64,000 nt of DNA, taken from assembly GCA_963682025.1 (NCBI GenBank), contig OY821519.1, forward strand, positions 102,854,585-102,918,584. The letters are read 5' to 3'. The notes under the pieces are model-generated. The model worked only from the letters and a program-made list of their open reading frames with translations. It had not been told where the DNA came from and made no database searches. Shown here piece after piece: positions 1 to 9,367 of the stretch. The position numbers and the translations under genes were made by a program. This DNA comes from Cordilura impudica. Lineage: Eukaryota > Arthropoda > Insecta > Diptera > Scathophagidae. Position 1 is the stretch's first letter. Each line of letters begins with the position of its first letter.

Positions 1-1080
1 TTTTCTTACGAATAGGAAATTAATAGTTAAAATTAGTTCAAGCTTTTCGGAAAATGTAATTAATGCATATTCTGGTATTCCTCAGGGAACACATTTAGGT
101 CCACTATTATTTTTAATTTTTATAAATGACCCACCTGACTGTTTGCAATTTTGTAAACCATTATTATTTGCCGATGATTTGAAATTATTTGCTAATATTA
201 CAAGTATATCACATTCAGTTATGCTTCAAAAAGATTTGTTATCACTAAAAGAGTGGTGTGATTTAAACCGATTTGTTTTAAATATTGATAAATGTTGCGT
301 TATGTCATATACTCGTTGTCATAATCCTGTTTTTTATAATTTACACTATAAGTGATGTCACTCTTGAGAGAGTTTGTGAAGTTAAAGATTTAGGAGTTAT
401 TTTTGATTCCGAGTTGAAACTTCATAATCATATAAATTACATAACATCTAAAGCGTATGCAAAGTTGGGATTCATTAAACGAAATACTGCGGACTTTTGT
501 GACCCTGTTGCGTTAAAATCATTATATGTTTCTTTCGTTAGAAGCAATTTGGAATATTGCTCTATAATCTGGAGTCCTTATTATGAAAGCCATTCTGCCA
601 GAATTGAAAAAATTCAGAAACTATTTACAAAGTTCGTATTTAAGAAAATAAATTGGTCCGGAGATGTTCTTTCTTATGAAAGCAGGCGTAAATTTGTAGG
701 ACTACAATCTTTAAGAGATCGTAGATCATCATTAGCTAAAATGTTTATATAATATTTTAACAAATAATATATGTTGTGATGCTTTGTCTGATTTAGTGAG
801 GGTTCATACTCCTCATCGCGATTTACGTCGTACGAATTATGGGGTTAATGAACCAATTACAAGATGTTTAAAGCTTTGTAACAGTTTATCTATCCTTTTA
901 AATTTCAGCTTAGATAAAAATAATTTTAAGTTTAACTTATTTAAGGTTTTCAATTAATTCATATTGTAAATTTTTTTTAAACTAAAAAATACTAATTATT
1001 GTATAACATAATTATTATATTTTTATAATCTGTAAGATCTAAATCAGTAGACTAAATAAATAAGTAACTAAATAAATAGA
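1..1080 (+). pseudogene. Non-LTR retrotransposon RT, 3' part (jockey/CR1-type LINE)
   Basis: This is the downstream part of a LINE reverse transcriptase, cut by the window edge. A GIPQG-type motif lies near 70-90 and the catalytic FADD motif at 167-178. A thumb-like segment (KDLGVIFDSEL, then LEYCSIIWSPYY) follows in a second frame at about 350-745. The C-terminus (HTPHRDLRR) is in a third frame to about 957. At least two frameshifts make it non-functional. An AAATAA-rich tail at about 1,045-1,080 looks like the LINE 3' end. The endonuclease and first RT motifs would lie upstream of the window. The superfamily is assigned by motif order only; jockey versus CR1 is not resolved. Confidence 0.85.
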
Positions 1081-1289
1081 TTAGAAACGAGTGTCCAGAT
1101 TATCAATACTCCAGAACCAACATCTTTGGATCTAATTTACCTTCAACTTATTTGAAACATATTTCTAGCCATAATATTCAATTAATTCATAAATTCATAA
1201 TACAATTCAGAGTCGCAAGTCTCAGTTGCTAGTACCCTTTTCTCATATTAGATACGTAATTAGTCATATTTGTGTAGTCTGCAATCGCT

Positions 1290-1745
1290 TCAATAACTCT
1301 TATAGCTATCTGTCTTCAATAACTCTTATAGCTAGATCTACAGGTGTGCTCTGAAATAGCGAGACTACATCGCAAGATATTAATATTTCATCGTCCCCTA
1401 TCGTGATGTTTTTCATCTTATCCCTAAATGCACTGAATGCCTTACGTTGTATATCGAGTCCTTTGTAACTAATTTTCTTTTATATTTGCATAGCTTATTT
1501 GATGGAGCATTAATGCTAGAATAAATAAGCCTTAATGGATAATCTTCCTTATGAATTTTAGGAAGTCCATATATTCTCGGAGTTATCGCCACATCCGATT
1601 TCATTCTTCTTCTCTCCATTTCCGAAATTACACTTTTATTTAATATTTCGTCAACAAATTCATTGTTTCTTCTCTGTAGATTGGTCGTTGCGCTCAAAGC
1701 TACAGACATCTAGTTAACAAACGATCATAGTGCAAAATTAATATT
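1290..1745 (-). pseudogene. Penelope-like element RT fragment
   Basis: The reverse strand encodes the fingers of a Penelope-like RT. It has the diagnostic stretch PRIYGLPKIHKEDYPLRLIY followed by SSINAPSNKLCKY, and after a frameshift ILISCDVVSLFQSTPVDLAI, in which the first catalytic aspartate (SCDVVSLF) is visible. PLE reverse transcriptases are related to telomerase and usually carry a C-terminal GIY-YIG endonuclease; none is visible here. The piece is about 150 residues and broken, so it is a relic. A second, longer PLE relic lies at 57-59.7 kb. Confidence 0.8.
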
Positions 1746-1913
1746 TATAATAAACATTTTTACTCAGTGCAATAACTGACGATGGTAGAGACACAACAGG
1801 AGTTTTAAGAATTTTGTGTGAATATTTAATGTGTAAATTTTTGTTGTTTTGTGATTTAATTTTTGTTACAATAATGGTTGTTTATATGTATGCATATGTT
1901 TTTAGATAAATCC

Positions 1914-1943
1914 CTGAGGATGCTATTCGAGGAATAGCGAAAT
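1914..1943 (+). ncRNA. Hammerhead-like core of a Penelope element (degenerate)
   Basis: CTGAGGA at 1914-1920 is followed by a perfect six-base stem (GCTATT at 1922-1927, AATAGC at 1933-1938, five-base loop) and then GAAA at 1939-1942. The order CUGANGA, stem II, GAAA is that of a hammerhead ribozyme, a motif known from PLE termini. The G in CTGAGGA departs from the active consensus CUGAUGA, so cleavage activity is doubtful. The same layout recurs at 57,111-57,139 on the minus strand. Confidence 0.5.
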
Positions 1944-1990
1944 ATTGTAATTACAAAAATAAAGTAATAAGTTTTTTCAAAATATAACCT

Positions 1991-2677
1991 TGAGCTCGAT
2001 GAAATAATTTTTTAATAAACAAACAACAGGTCGAATAAAATATTACATCCTTTAATAAAAATAATATTTAAAAATTTCCAGAAATTAATCGGGACTTGAT
2101 TATATTGCCTATCTTTCTTTTTCATTAGTTAATGGTTGGTCAAGTTAAGTGCCTGTTTGTATACGTAATATTAATCATACGTACTCGTAGGTACGTCAAA
2201 CTCATATAAGCTTAAAATATAGTTTGTTATATCGCCCGTTGTACGTACATATGTATTCATTAACATTCATGGGAATATAAATATAACTTAACCTACACAA
2301 TGTCATCAAATGAACCATAAAATCTGGCCTGTTTTAGCATATTGACAGTTGACAAAACTATTGGTTAGTTATGTATGTCTCTCTGCATTGTTTTTGTTCA
2401 ACAAAAATATTTTTTTTTCTTAATTATATAGTTAATTTTCAGTAACAATATACAAATTTATAATATAGTTAAAAATAATTAAACTCTAATTAATAAGATT
2501 TTTTTGTTGCAGTTATATTTTCCCCTATATCAAGGCAATGGATATTTTCAAACAGCTAAAATCATTAGGTAGCAGCATGCAAAATGTACATAAATCACAA
2601 TCACCTGACTGACCATAATACAGAATTGTTTATGTATATTGTGTGCACAAAGTGACCTTTAGTTTCATACAATTTTT
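1991..2677. other. AT-rich DNA, nothing recognised
   Basis: No coding similarity, repeat family or RNA gene is recognised between the PLE-type end and the first HINE-like copy. Confidence 0.5.
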
Positions 2678-3395
2678 ATACATAGTGGTATAGGGTATAA
2701 TGACTTTGTGCTGCTGTTTGTAATAACCAAAATCACTTTCTGAGTTGATTTAACAATGTCCGTTCGTCCGTCCGTCCGTCCGTCTGTGTGTCCATGTAAA
2801 CCTTGTAATCAAACTGCAGGTCGCAAATATGGATATATTTTGACGAAATTTCGCACATCTAAGCTTTTATCGGCCATGGGATGAACGCTATTGAAATTGG
2901 TGAGAATCGGTCCATGTTCAGACCTAGCCCCCATACAAATTACCCATATGAAATCGACATAAATTGCCATAAGATCCAAATTGTCATATAGATCTTACTC
3001 AAATTGTGTTTGTATGCGTTCATTACATCCATTAATGAGTAGTCCAAAAATGATCCCTTTGACCCCATATAGAGCTGCTTCCCGATCTTCACTTAAATCT
3101 ATTAAAAACAAAAATATTGCACTGATTCTTCTCAAATTTTGTTTGTATATATTTTTGCAAAATACAAGAGACTTTACCAAACACGATCAGGATCGGTCCA
3201 TTTTTGGACCAAGTTCCTATATAGATATAGCATCCGATATGAACATTTTCATATCTGCAGCCAAAAAAATTAATAAAAATTTGGTTTTTGCTTATTTTCT
3301 ATGTCCAGTTAGTTGGGCCTAGGAGATAGGGTCTCTAAACGCATGGTATAGGGTATCGTGTAGTCGGTCTAGACCGACTATAATTTTCTTACTTG
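2678..3395 (+). mobile_element. HINE-like non-autonomous repeat, copy 1
   Basis: First copy of a non-coding family found throughout the window. The left end holds GTGGTATAGGGTATAATGAC and the body has a (GTCC)n run at about 2,759-2,785. The right end has TGGTATAGGGTAT, then the perfect 20-base palindrome TAGTCGGTCTAGACCGACTA at 3,361-3,380, then TAATTTTCTTACTTG. Complete copies start ATACCCTATACCA, so the ends form a 13-base inverted repeat with a hairpin outside the right one. A (GTCY)n core and subterminal inverted repeats plus a terminal hairpin resemble dipteran mini-me/DINE (Helentron-derived) elements. The assignment is inference. Open frames inside are not genes. Confidence 0.75.
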
Positions 3396-4419
3396 TTATA
3401 TAGTCGTTAAGTCATGTTTGTTTTAACTAACTTTTGTTTAGTCTATGATGATTCCCAAAATATTTCGCCTCCAGTAGGAATCATTTGTGGGTGTTCTTAA
3501 CGTTAATGTCGCTGATTAATTGGTGAAATCCGGTGTATATTCTAATCTAAATCCGACATAAATGTACGTTTTGAGTTTTAATTTAATTATTCTTCGCTGC
3601 AGCTTAACATAAATATCTTTGGTTGATGTATATCCATCAGTCATAAAACAAACTATATAAATCAGTTTCTGATTTCACTATGCAACAAAACTAATTTTTT
3701 TTAACATCTGATAAAAGTCACTATAATTTTTTTGATGGGTCATGGTTCTCTAACAAAAAAAAAAGCAGTTGAAAATTAAAACTAAGTGGATGTCTTTTTT
3801 TTTTGTTTTCTTTGGATTTTTGTAGAGAGTGCGCCACTGATTTTATCATAACGTAAATTTGTTTGACGTTTTCGTCGGACTCTTGTAATGAAGTTGAGAC
3901 ATGGTGTCGGTTTTCTATAGTAACATATTTGCCGCACACATAACCAAATAAACCCGGGTCGTTTATGGGTAATATTTTTCTAAATTTCTTATTAATGTTT
4001 TAAAATTTAACACAAAAAAAATATATTTTGCTAGCAAATATCTTTTTCCCGCCAAACCTTGTTAAAGTTAACGACAAGCATCATTAACGAATTACAGTAG
4101 ACAAAATACGACATCGAGTGAAAAGTACGTGGCCTCATATAGCGATGGCGTAGCAAGTGCCATTTTTTGTTTGTTCAGAGAAATCGTATAAAAATTTCAA
4201 GACATTTCATTAATTAGAAAAAGAAGATACTATTATAAAAATGACGCCGCTTTTAAAAAATCTATTGCAAAAAGTTTCGTGTTTTGGTTAAACATTGTTT
4301 TCTGGGAGTGGGGGAAAAATACTGCCAGAGTCAAATAATGGATTGATAAATATTAAGGTTAATCTTGGCACTCATATTCAATGGTTAGAAGGCAGTAATT
4401 CGAATCTAAACATTTTCGT
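3396..4419. other. AT-rich DNA, nothing recognised
   Basis: A short reverse-strand open frame at 3,721-3,939 gives a lysine-rich peptide with no recognisable motif. No other structure is seen before the mariner remnant. Confidence 0.4.
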
Positions 4420-5260
4420 ACGAGCACAAATGCTGCAGATCATCCTGGTCGTCCAAATGAGGCAGCTACCAAAGAAAACGCAAGAAAAGTGATAGATAGA
4501 TTAAAGTGAGTGATACTGTCGGATTCATAAAGATATTAATAGAGCGATTTCTGCATATATTAAATGATGAGTGCCTCGATTTGTAACAGCTGAATAAAAA
4601 CTTAAACATGTTCATGATTCTAAATAATCTTTGGAAGTGTTTGAAGTAATCGACTAAATTTTTTCGTCGATTTATGATAATATATGAGACTTGGATTCAT
4701 TATTATATGCAGGAGTCCAATAGGCAGTCTTTGGAGTAGTTACAAGCGGGCTAAAGCTGATAAAAGCGGCCTAAGGCTCAACAAATGTTTGGAAAGTTTA
4801 TGGCCAGTGTTTTTTTTTTTGGGGTGGCGTGTTATAATATTTATTAATTGCTTGAAGAAAGGAAAAACAATAACTGCTGAGTACTATGTTGAGTTATTGG
4901 ACAGATTGAATGAAGAAATTATGAAAAAACGACCCCACTTATATGAAAATGCACCGGCGCGTTCATCTGCTTTGGCATCCGAAAAATATAAAAACTTTTA
5001 TTTTACATTACGAATTGCTTTACCAGCCCCCACCACGTATCATCCAGAACCGGCCCCTAGCGATAATTATTTGTGCCCAACTTGAAAAGATGGCTCCAGG
5101 GAAAGAGATTTTCCAAAAATGATGAAACATGTCAGAGAGGAGTTTAGAAGAGTTTGACGAATCGTATTTATTCAGGGGTATCGAGATGTCAGAGGATCGT
5201 TAGAAGAAGTACATTTAACTTAACGGAGATTACGTTGAAGAATAAAATTGATTTCCAATG
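4420..5260 (+). pseudogene. Mariner-type transposase pseudogene
   Basis: Fragments of a mariner (DD34D) transposase appear in order. First is a GRPNEAATKENARKVI segment of the N-terminal DNA-binding region at about 4,440-4,498. Next is YETWIHYY with ESNRQS at about 4,680-4,735, where the family has DETWIHHY, so the first catalytic Asp appears changed to Tyr. Then come LKKGKTITAEYYVELLDRL at about 4,850-4,910 and PAPSDNYLCPTWK at about 5,060-5,090, corresponding to the SPDLAPSDYYLF region with the third Asp. Several stops and frameshifts are present, and the second Asp segment (HQDNAPVH) is damaged. Terminal repeats were not located. Confidence 0.8.
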
Positions 5261-5334
5261 CAAAAAACTGGTTTTTCATTGCTAGACCACGGAGATTTCA
5301 GTTCATGTAGTAAAGCAGAAATAATTTTTAAACT

Positions 5335-6110
5335 CTTTATTTTAACTCATACTATCTTTATGTCTGTCTGTCAGCCATGGGGCAACCCAATTCCCCTTAT
5401 CCAATCGATCTGAAACTTGGCCCATAGTTTTCCTATGACTACAGATAAATTACGGGGTAGTCACGCACAGTCACGCATAGTCACGCACGGTCACGGAGTG
5501 ATCTAAATGTCATCCGATCTATCTGAAACTTGTTCCATATACTTGCTGTGAAAAAAGATTAACTTTGAATTAGTCACGCACAGTCACGCATGGTCACGCA
5601 CAGTCACAGAGAGATTTAAAACGGATTTCCCCTCTTCCAATCAATCTAAAACTTGGTCGATATACTTGCTGTGAAGCAAGATACATTTCGACATAGTCAC
5701 GCACAGTCACGCATAGTCACGCAGAGCCATGGAGTGCTTTAAAACGCATTTTCCCTTATTGGATCAATCTGAAACTTGGTCAATGGAATTGCCGTGAAAA
5801 AAGATTAACTTCGCGATAGTCACACACAGTCACGCATAGTCACCCACAGTCACGGACTGATTTAAGCCCCATTATCCCTCATCCGAACGATCTGAAACTT
5901 TTTCCGTAGACGTCTTGTCGCCAAAGATTAATTTTAAGATAGTCACGCAAAGCGGAGTGATTAAAATCCCATTTCCTCTCATCGGATCAAAATGAAGCTT
6001 TGTCCATAGACTTGTTGTGACGAAAGATTAATTCTAAAATAGTCGCGCAGAGTCACGCACAGTCACGGAGAGATCTAAAAGTCATACGCATATTAAAGAA
6101 AGAGTTTTAA
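5335..6110 (+). repeat. Tandem repeat, about 115-bp unit with GTCACGCAYA sub-repeats
   Basis: Six or so degenerate units of about 105-122 bp. Each has a segment like ATCNATCTGAAACTTGGTCC followed by two to four copies of AGTCACGCAC/AGTCACGCAT and then CGGAGTGAT. The array starts next to a GTCTGTCTGTCAGCC run. The same unit, in the opposite orientation and ending in GACAGACAGACAG, forms the array at 28,920-29,430, so both belong to one repeat family. Confidence 0.8.
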
Positions 6111-6419
6111 TAAAAACTTTATTTTTATGGGTTAGATTATTAGATCATTTGTTTAACTTTGTAAATTTTTTTAATAAAAGCAACAAAAACAAATAAAAAT
6201 TCTCAACTTTTGTCAAAATCAGATATCTCCACTTTATGAAGTATAAAATCATCATATACCCATACATTATCATGGTTTATGGTTTCTTTTAGTTGGAATA
6301 TATGAGCATTATCAGTTATCGACAAAAGGTGGTATGCTTTGCCATTCTCAATTTTGACTGACCTGACTTTAGGTGAGTGTGTTAAAGCGCTGACCAAAAA
6401 GTGCAAGTTTCAAACCTCA

Positions 6420-6424
6420 CGGCC
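6420..6424. repeat. Target site duplication CGGCC, left of Transib copy 1
   Basis: CGGCC directly precedes the element end CACTGTGG and is repeated directly after the other end at 8,880-8,884. A five-base GC-rich duplication is typical of Transib. Confidence 0.85.
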
Positions 6425-6984
6425 CACTGTGGTCAATATTTTGAGATAGCGGCCAAAACTCCTTTTGGTTTTTGTTCTCCGATTTTAAAGTTATTAGACT
6501 CATATGAAAGTAGACAGTAGTAAACCTCGGGAGCCAAAAAATTAGAACTCTAGTTGAACTATTTCACTGAGAACAGGGTGGTCCAAAATGGGCTTTTTCA
6601 GAATTTAGTAAATTTATGATATTTTTAGTTAATTTTTAAAGTTTAAATGATCATAACTTTTTTTTTTCAAGATTTTTGGACGAAATAAATTTTGTGTTGT
6701 AACTTAACTTATTTTCTATTACTGGTAAAAATTGAAGCTCTACTGTTTTCAGAACAATTTAATTTTTTTTTTTAAAAAAGGTAAAATTTCTCGGAAATTT
6801 CCTACTTCATAGAGCACAACTCCTGTGAGTCAAGCTGAGTCAAAACACAAATTTACGATTTTGTAGTCCTAACTCTCCCCTACATTCCTATATATACATG
6901 TCCATGCATCGGGACTGCACTTTTTGAGCTACAGCAATTTTTCTGACCCAAGGTAAGATATTCGGTACAAATGCACGTCATATT

Positions 6985-7140
6985 TTTTGAGAAGTTATTT
7001 GTATGTGAAAGTGGCTATTATGCATATATTTTGATGAAATTTTGTACAAGAGTTCTTATTGACCCAAAAAATAATTCTGTTGAAATTAGGAGAAGTTGGC
7101 TCATACTTGGACCTAGTCCACATAGAAGGGTGTATCAAAA
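6985..7140 (+). repeat. Diverged HINE-like fragment inside Transib copy 1
   Basis: TATATTTTGATGAAATTTTGTAC followed by a TTGAAATTAGGAGAAG segment and TTGGACCTAGTCCACATAG parallels the middle of the HINE-like family (TTTTGATGAAATTTGGTAT, ATTGAAATTGGTGAGAAT, CAGACCTAGCCCCCATACA). Both ends of the family are missing. Confidence 0.5.
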
Positions 7141-7164
7141 TTTTGACAAAAAATGACAATAGAA

Positions 7165-7425
7165 CTCTCAAATTATGTGGTATCTGGCAATTCATTTGGA
7201 AAAGGTAAAAAAGATTTTATTGCCATCTAATATTACACAACTTAAATACGTGAAAATTGCAAATAAATTTAAAACCAATGGAAATAACTGGTAAAACCAA
7301 GTACCTTTTATATTATTGCCAGTACCTGTTTACTCTCAAATTATGTGGTATCTAGCAATTCATTTGGAAAAGGTAAAAAAGATTTTATTGCCATCTAATA
7401 TTACACAACTTAAATACGTGAAAAT
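7165..7425. repeat. 94-bp direct duplication
   Basis: The segment CTCTCAAATTATGTGGTATC...ACGTGAAAATT occurs at 7,165-7,258 and again at 7,332-7,425, almost identical. The spacer is about 73 bp. The second copy runs straight into an (AAATT)n microsatellite at about 7,424-7,458 that abuts the start of the surviving transposase reading frame. The rearrangement has replaced the upstream part of the gene. Confidence 0.85.
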
Positions 7426-7445
7426 TAAATTAAATTAAATTAAAT

Positions 7446-8255
7446 TAAATTAAATTAACGAAAACAAAGTCATCGTCAAGCTGCACCATGTGCCAAAAAA
7501 CATCAAGTCAATTGAGCCAACCACCAACACAAGACGATAGTTTTAATGAAGCATATGAATTTGGAATGTCACCTCTTCAAGCTAGAATTCGTTTTATGGA
7601 GCATATTCTTAAATTGGGATACGATTTGGAATTTGGCCCGTTAGGTGAAACAGTGAGAAACAACAAAGAAAATTTGGAAAAAAGAAAGCAAAAAAAAAAG
7701 ATATTCAAGAAAAATACCGTGAGATAGGCCTTATAATTGACCAGCCAAAGCAAGGAGAAGGAAATTCTAATGATGGAAACACAGCAAGGAGATTTTTTTC
7801 CGATCCAGAAACTGCAGCTTCTATAACTGGAGTAGATTACGATTTAATACGACGATTCCAAATCATATTACAAGTTATAGCATGTAGCAAAAAGATAGAT
7901 GCAAACAAATTTGGTCAGTATGCTAATAAGACAGCAACCCTTTATAACCAAAAATATTCTTGGAGACATATGCCAACCACAGTTCACAAAATTTTGTTCC
8001 ATGGGGAACAAATAATTCAGCACAATATGCTTCCAATTGGAGATCTCTCAGAAGAAGCCCAAGAAAAAAGGAACAAAGACTACAGATTCCTTCGCGAGCA
8101 CAATACAAGAAAAATTTCCAGATATTGTACTAATGAAGATCTTATTAATATTTTGTTGTGCACATCAGACCCATATACATATGTCCAGTATTCGACAAAA
8201 ATGGAAATCAACCTCATTAGAGTTAGATGAAGAAGCTAAACAACTAGCAAAATGA
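7446..8255 (+). pseudogene. Transib (RAG1-like) transposase, C-terminal half
   Basis: The frame opens at about 7,446 with SSCTMCQKTSSQL, a CxxC like the RAG1 zinc-binding CTLCDAT. It continues through YEFGMSPLQARIRFMEHILK and RRFQIILQVIACSKKID. Near the end is VHKILFH (7,982-8,002; His-x4-His), followed by a GDLSEEAQEKRNK stretch at 8,039-8,071. This lines up with the RAG1 segment FHKTLAH ... ASEGNESGNK holding the catalytic Glu962; the matching Glu codon is 8,063-8,065. There are two frameshifts, one in an A-run near 7,690-7,725 and one near 8,165. The part carrying both catalytic Asp residues is deleted. The family call is strong; non-functionality is plain. Confidence 0.85.
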
Positions 8256-8879
8256 AAATCAAAGCTATTTGGAAGAAATTTTTACTAATATTGTTTAATT
8301 AATACTAGTTTAAAGATTATAATTTGTTTCAAATTTTAGTATAAATTTTTATTAATACATTTAAATAAAATATATGTGCACTTTAAATCAATAGTAAAAG
8401 TTTACTTAAAATTTTATCGATGTTGTGTTCTGTATATAATATATCCAAATGGTATTGATATTGTTGGGAATTTCAGTGTTATTTTTCAGTTTAATCCTCA
8501 CAAGAATTAGCTTTCTTCCAAAAAAACCAACCTTTGGCCCCTGTGAATATTGAGACTAAATAAATGTCAGGGGCCAAATGTTGGCATTTTCTGATAAATA
8601 AGTATTGGTTGTAAAAACGATTGAAGAAAATAACAAATTATAAAAAAATACCTATTTAAAATGTCAAAATATTCAACTTTTACATGGAAACTCAACAAAA
8701 AATTAAAATGCATTTTTAACTCCAAATTACTTACGTTCCTATCGGTCGATTTTTACGTTTGAACACGCAAATTGAAGCTTAAAGCCCTCCTATTGAACAA
8801 AATAAATTGCGTAAAAAAATACCAATCCGGTCAAAAGTTATAGAGTTTTGACCGCTATCTCGCGAAATTGACCACTGTG

Positions 8880-8884
8880 CGGCC
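8880..8884. repeat. Target site duplication CGGCC, right of Transib copy 1
   Basis: Exact copy of 6,420-6,424, following the element end ACCACTGTG. Confidence 0.85.
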
Positions 8885-9010
8885 GCCCTATATAGAAAAA
8901 TTTTCATAAAGAAACAATCTATTCAATTAAAAACATAACAATTATCACAACGTTCAATAAATCGCTGATGAAGGCTGAAATGCCAGAAACCGGTCCGATT
9001 AAGAATACAG
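8885..9010 (+). ncRNA. PLE-type flank with hammerhead-like core
   Basis: CTGATGA at 8,965-8,971, a short GGC/GCC stem, and GAAAC at 8,986-8,990 reproduce the conserved core of a hammerhead ribozyme. Stems I and III are not convincing by eye. The sequence from 8,885 to about 8,940, together with that left of 6,420, matches 53,690-53,790 on the minus strand. It therefore belongs to an older repeat into which the Transib inserted. Confidence 0.45.
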
Positions 9011-9367
9011 TGCAGTTATGAATTTTTGTGATATATGCTTTCTTCTTCTTTACCACGCACCATTTATACAAAAATTAATATTAATTACAGTAGTAATTAT
9101 AATATGTCTGAAAAATGACTATAAATAAATATATATTAGTTTTGCGAAAAATAAATACTTTTCAGCATTTCGTTCTGAATAACTCCGAAACTGTTGACTA
9201 TATAAAGGAATAAAATTTGCATAACCTGTAACTAATTTAAATTATAATTCTTTGATGTCTTTATAACAAAATTGATTAAGCTGTTCTCAAGTTATGGTAA
9301 AGACGAATAGAATTTAAAATTTCGACTGTTTTTGTTATTAGAGCACCATTACCCATCAGAAAATATG

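Larger units (their letters stand above)
6425..8879 (+). mobile_element. Transib-family DNA transposon, copy 1 (2,455 bp)
   Basis: The ends are inverted repeats: left CACTGTGGTCAATATTTTGA, right (reverse complement) CACAGTGGTCAATTTCGCGA. They match for about 38 bp with six mismatches. The first seven bases (CACTGTG/CACAGTG) equal or nearly equal the RAG recombination-signal heptamer. Known Transib transposons share this heptamer, make 5-bp GC-rich target duplications, and encode the relative of the RAG1 core. A CGGCC duplication flanks both ends. Inside are a shortened transposase (7,446-8,255), a HINE-like fragment (about 6,985-7,140) and a duplicated 94-bp segment. Sequence at 53,690-53,790 is a related site without the element, which supports these boundaries. 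Confidence 0.9.

Noticed and set aside
2981..3322. 113-codon open frame
   Set aside because: It lies wholly inside a non-coding HINE-like copy. Frames at the same place in other copies differ in length and are broken at random, so no protein is conserved.
5335..6110. Possible CRISPR-like array
   Set aside because: The units are degenerate, contain sub-repeats, have no uniform spacers, and the context is eukaryotic transposon DNA.
6203..6406. 67-codon reverse-strand frame left of Transib copy 1
   Set aside because: No recognisable domain. Part of its sequence belongs to the repeat also found at 53,760-53,830, which has no matching frame.
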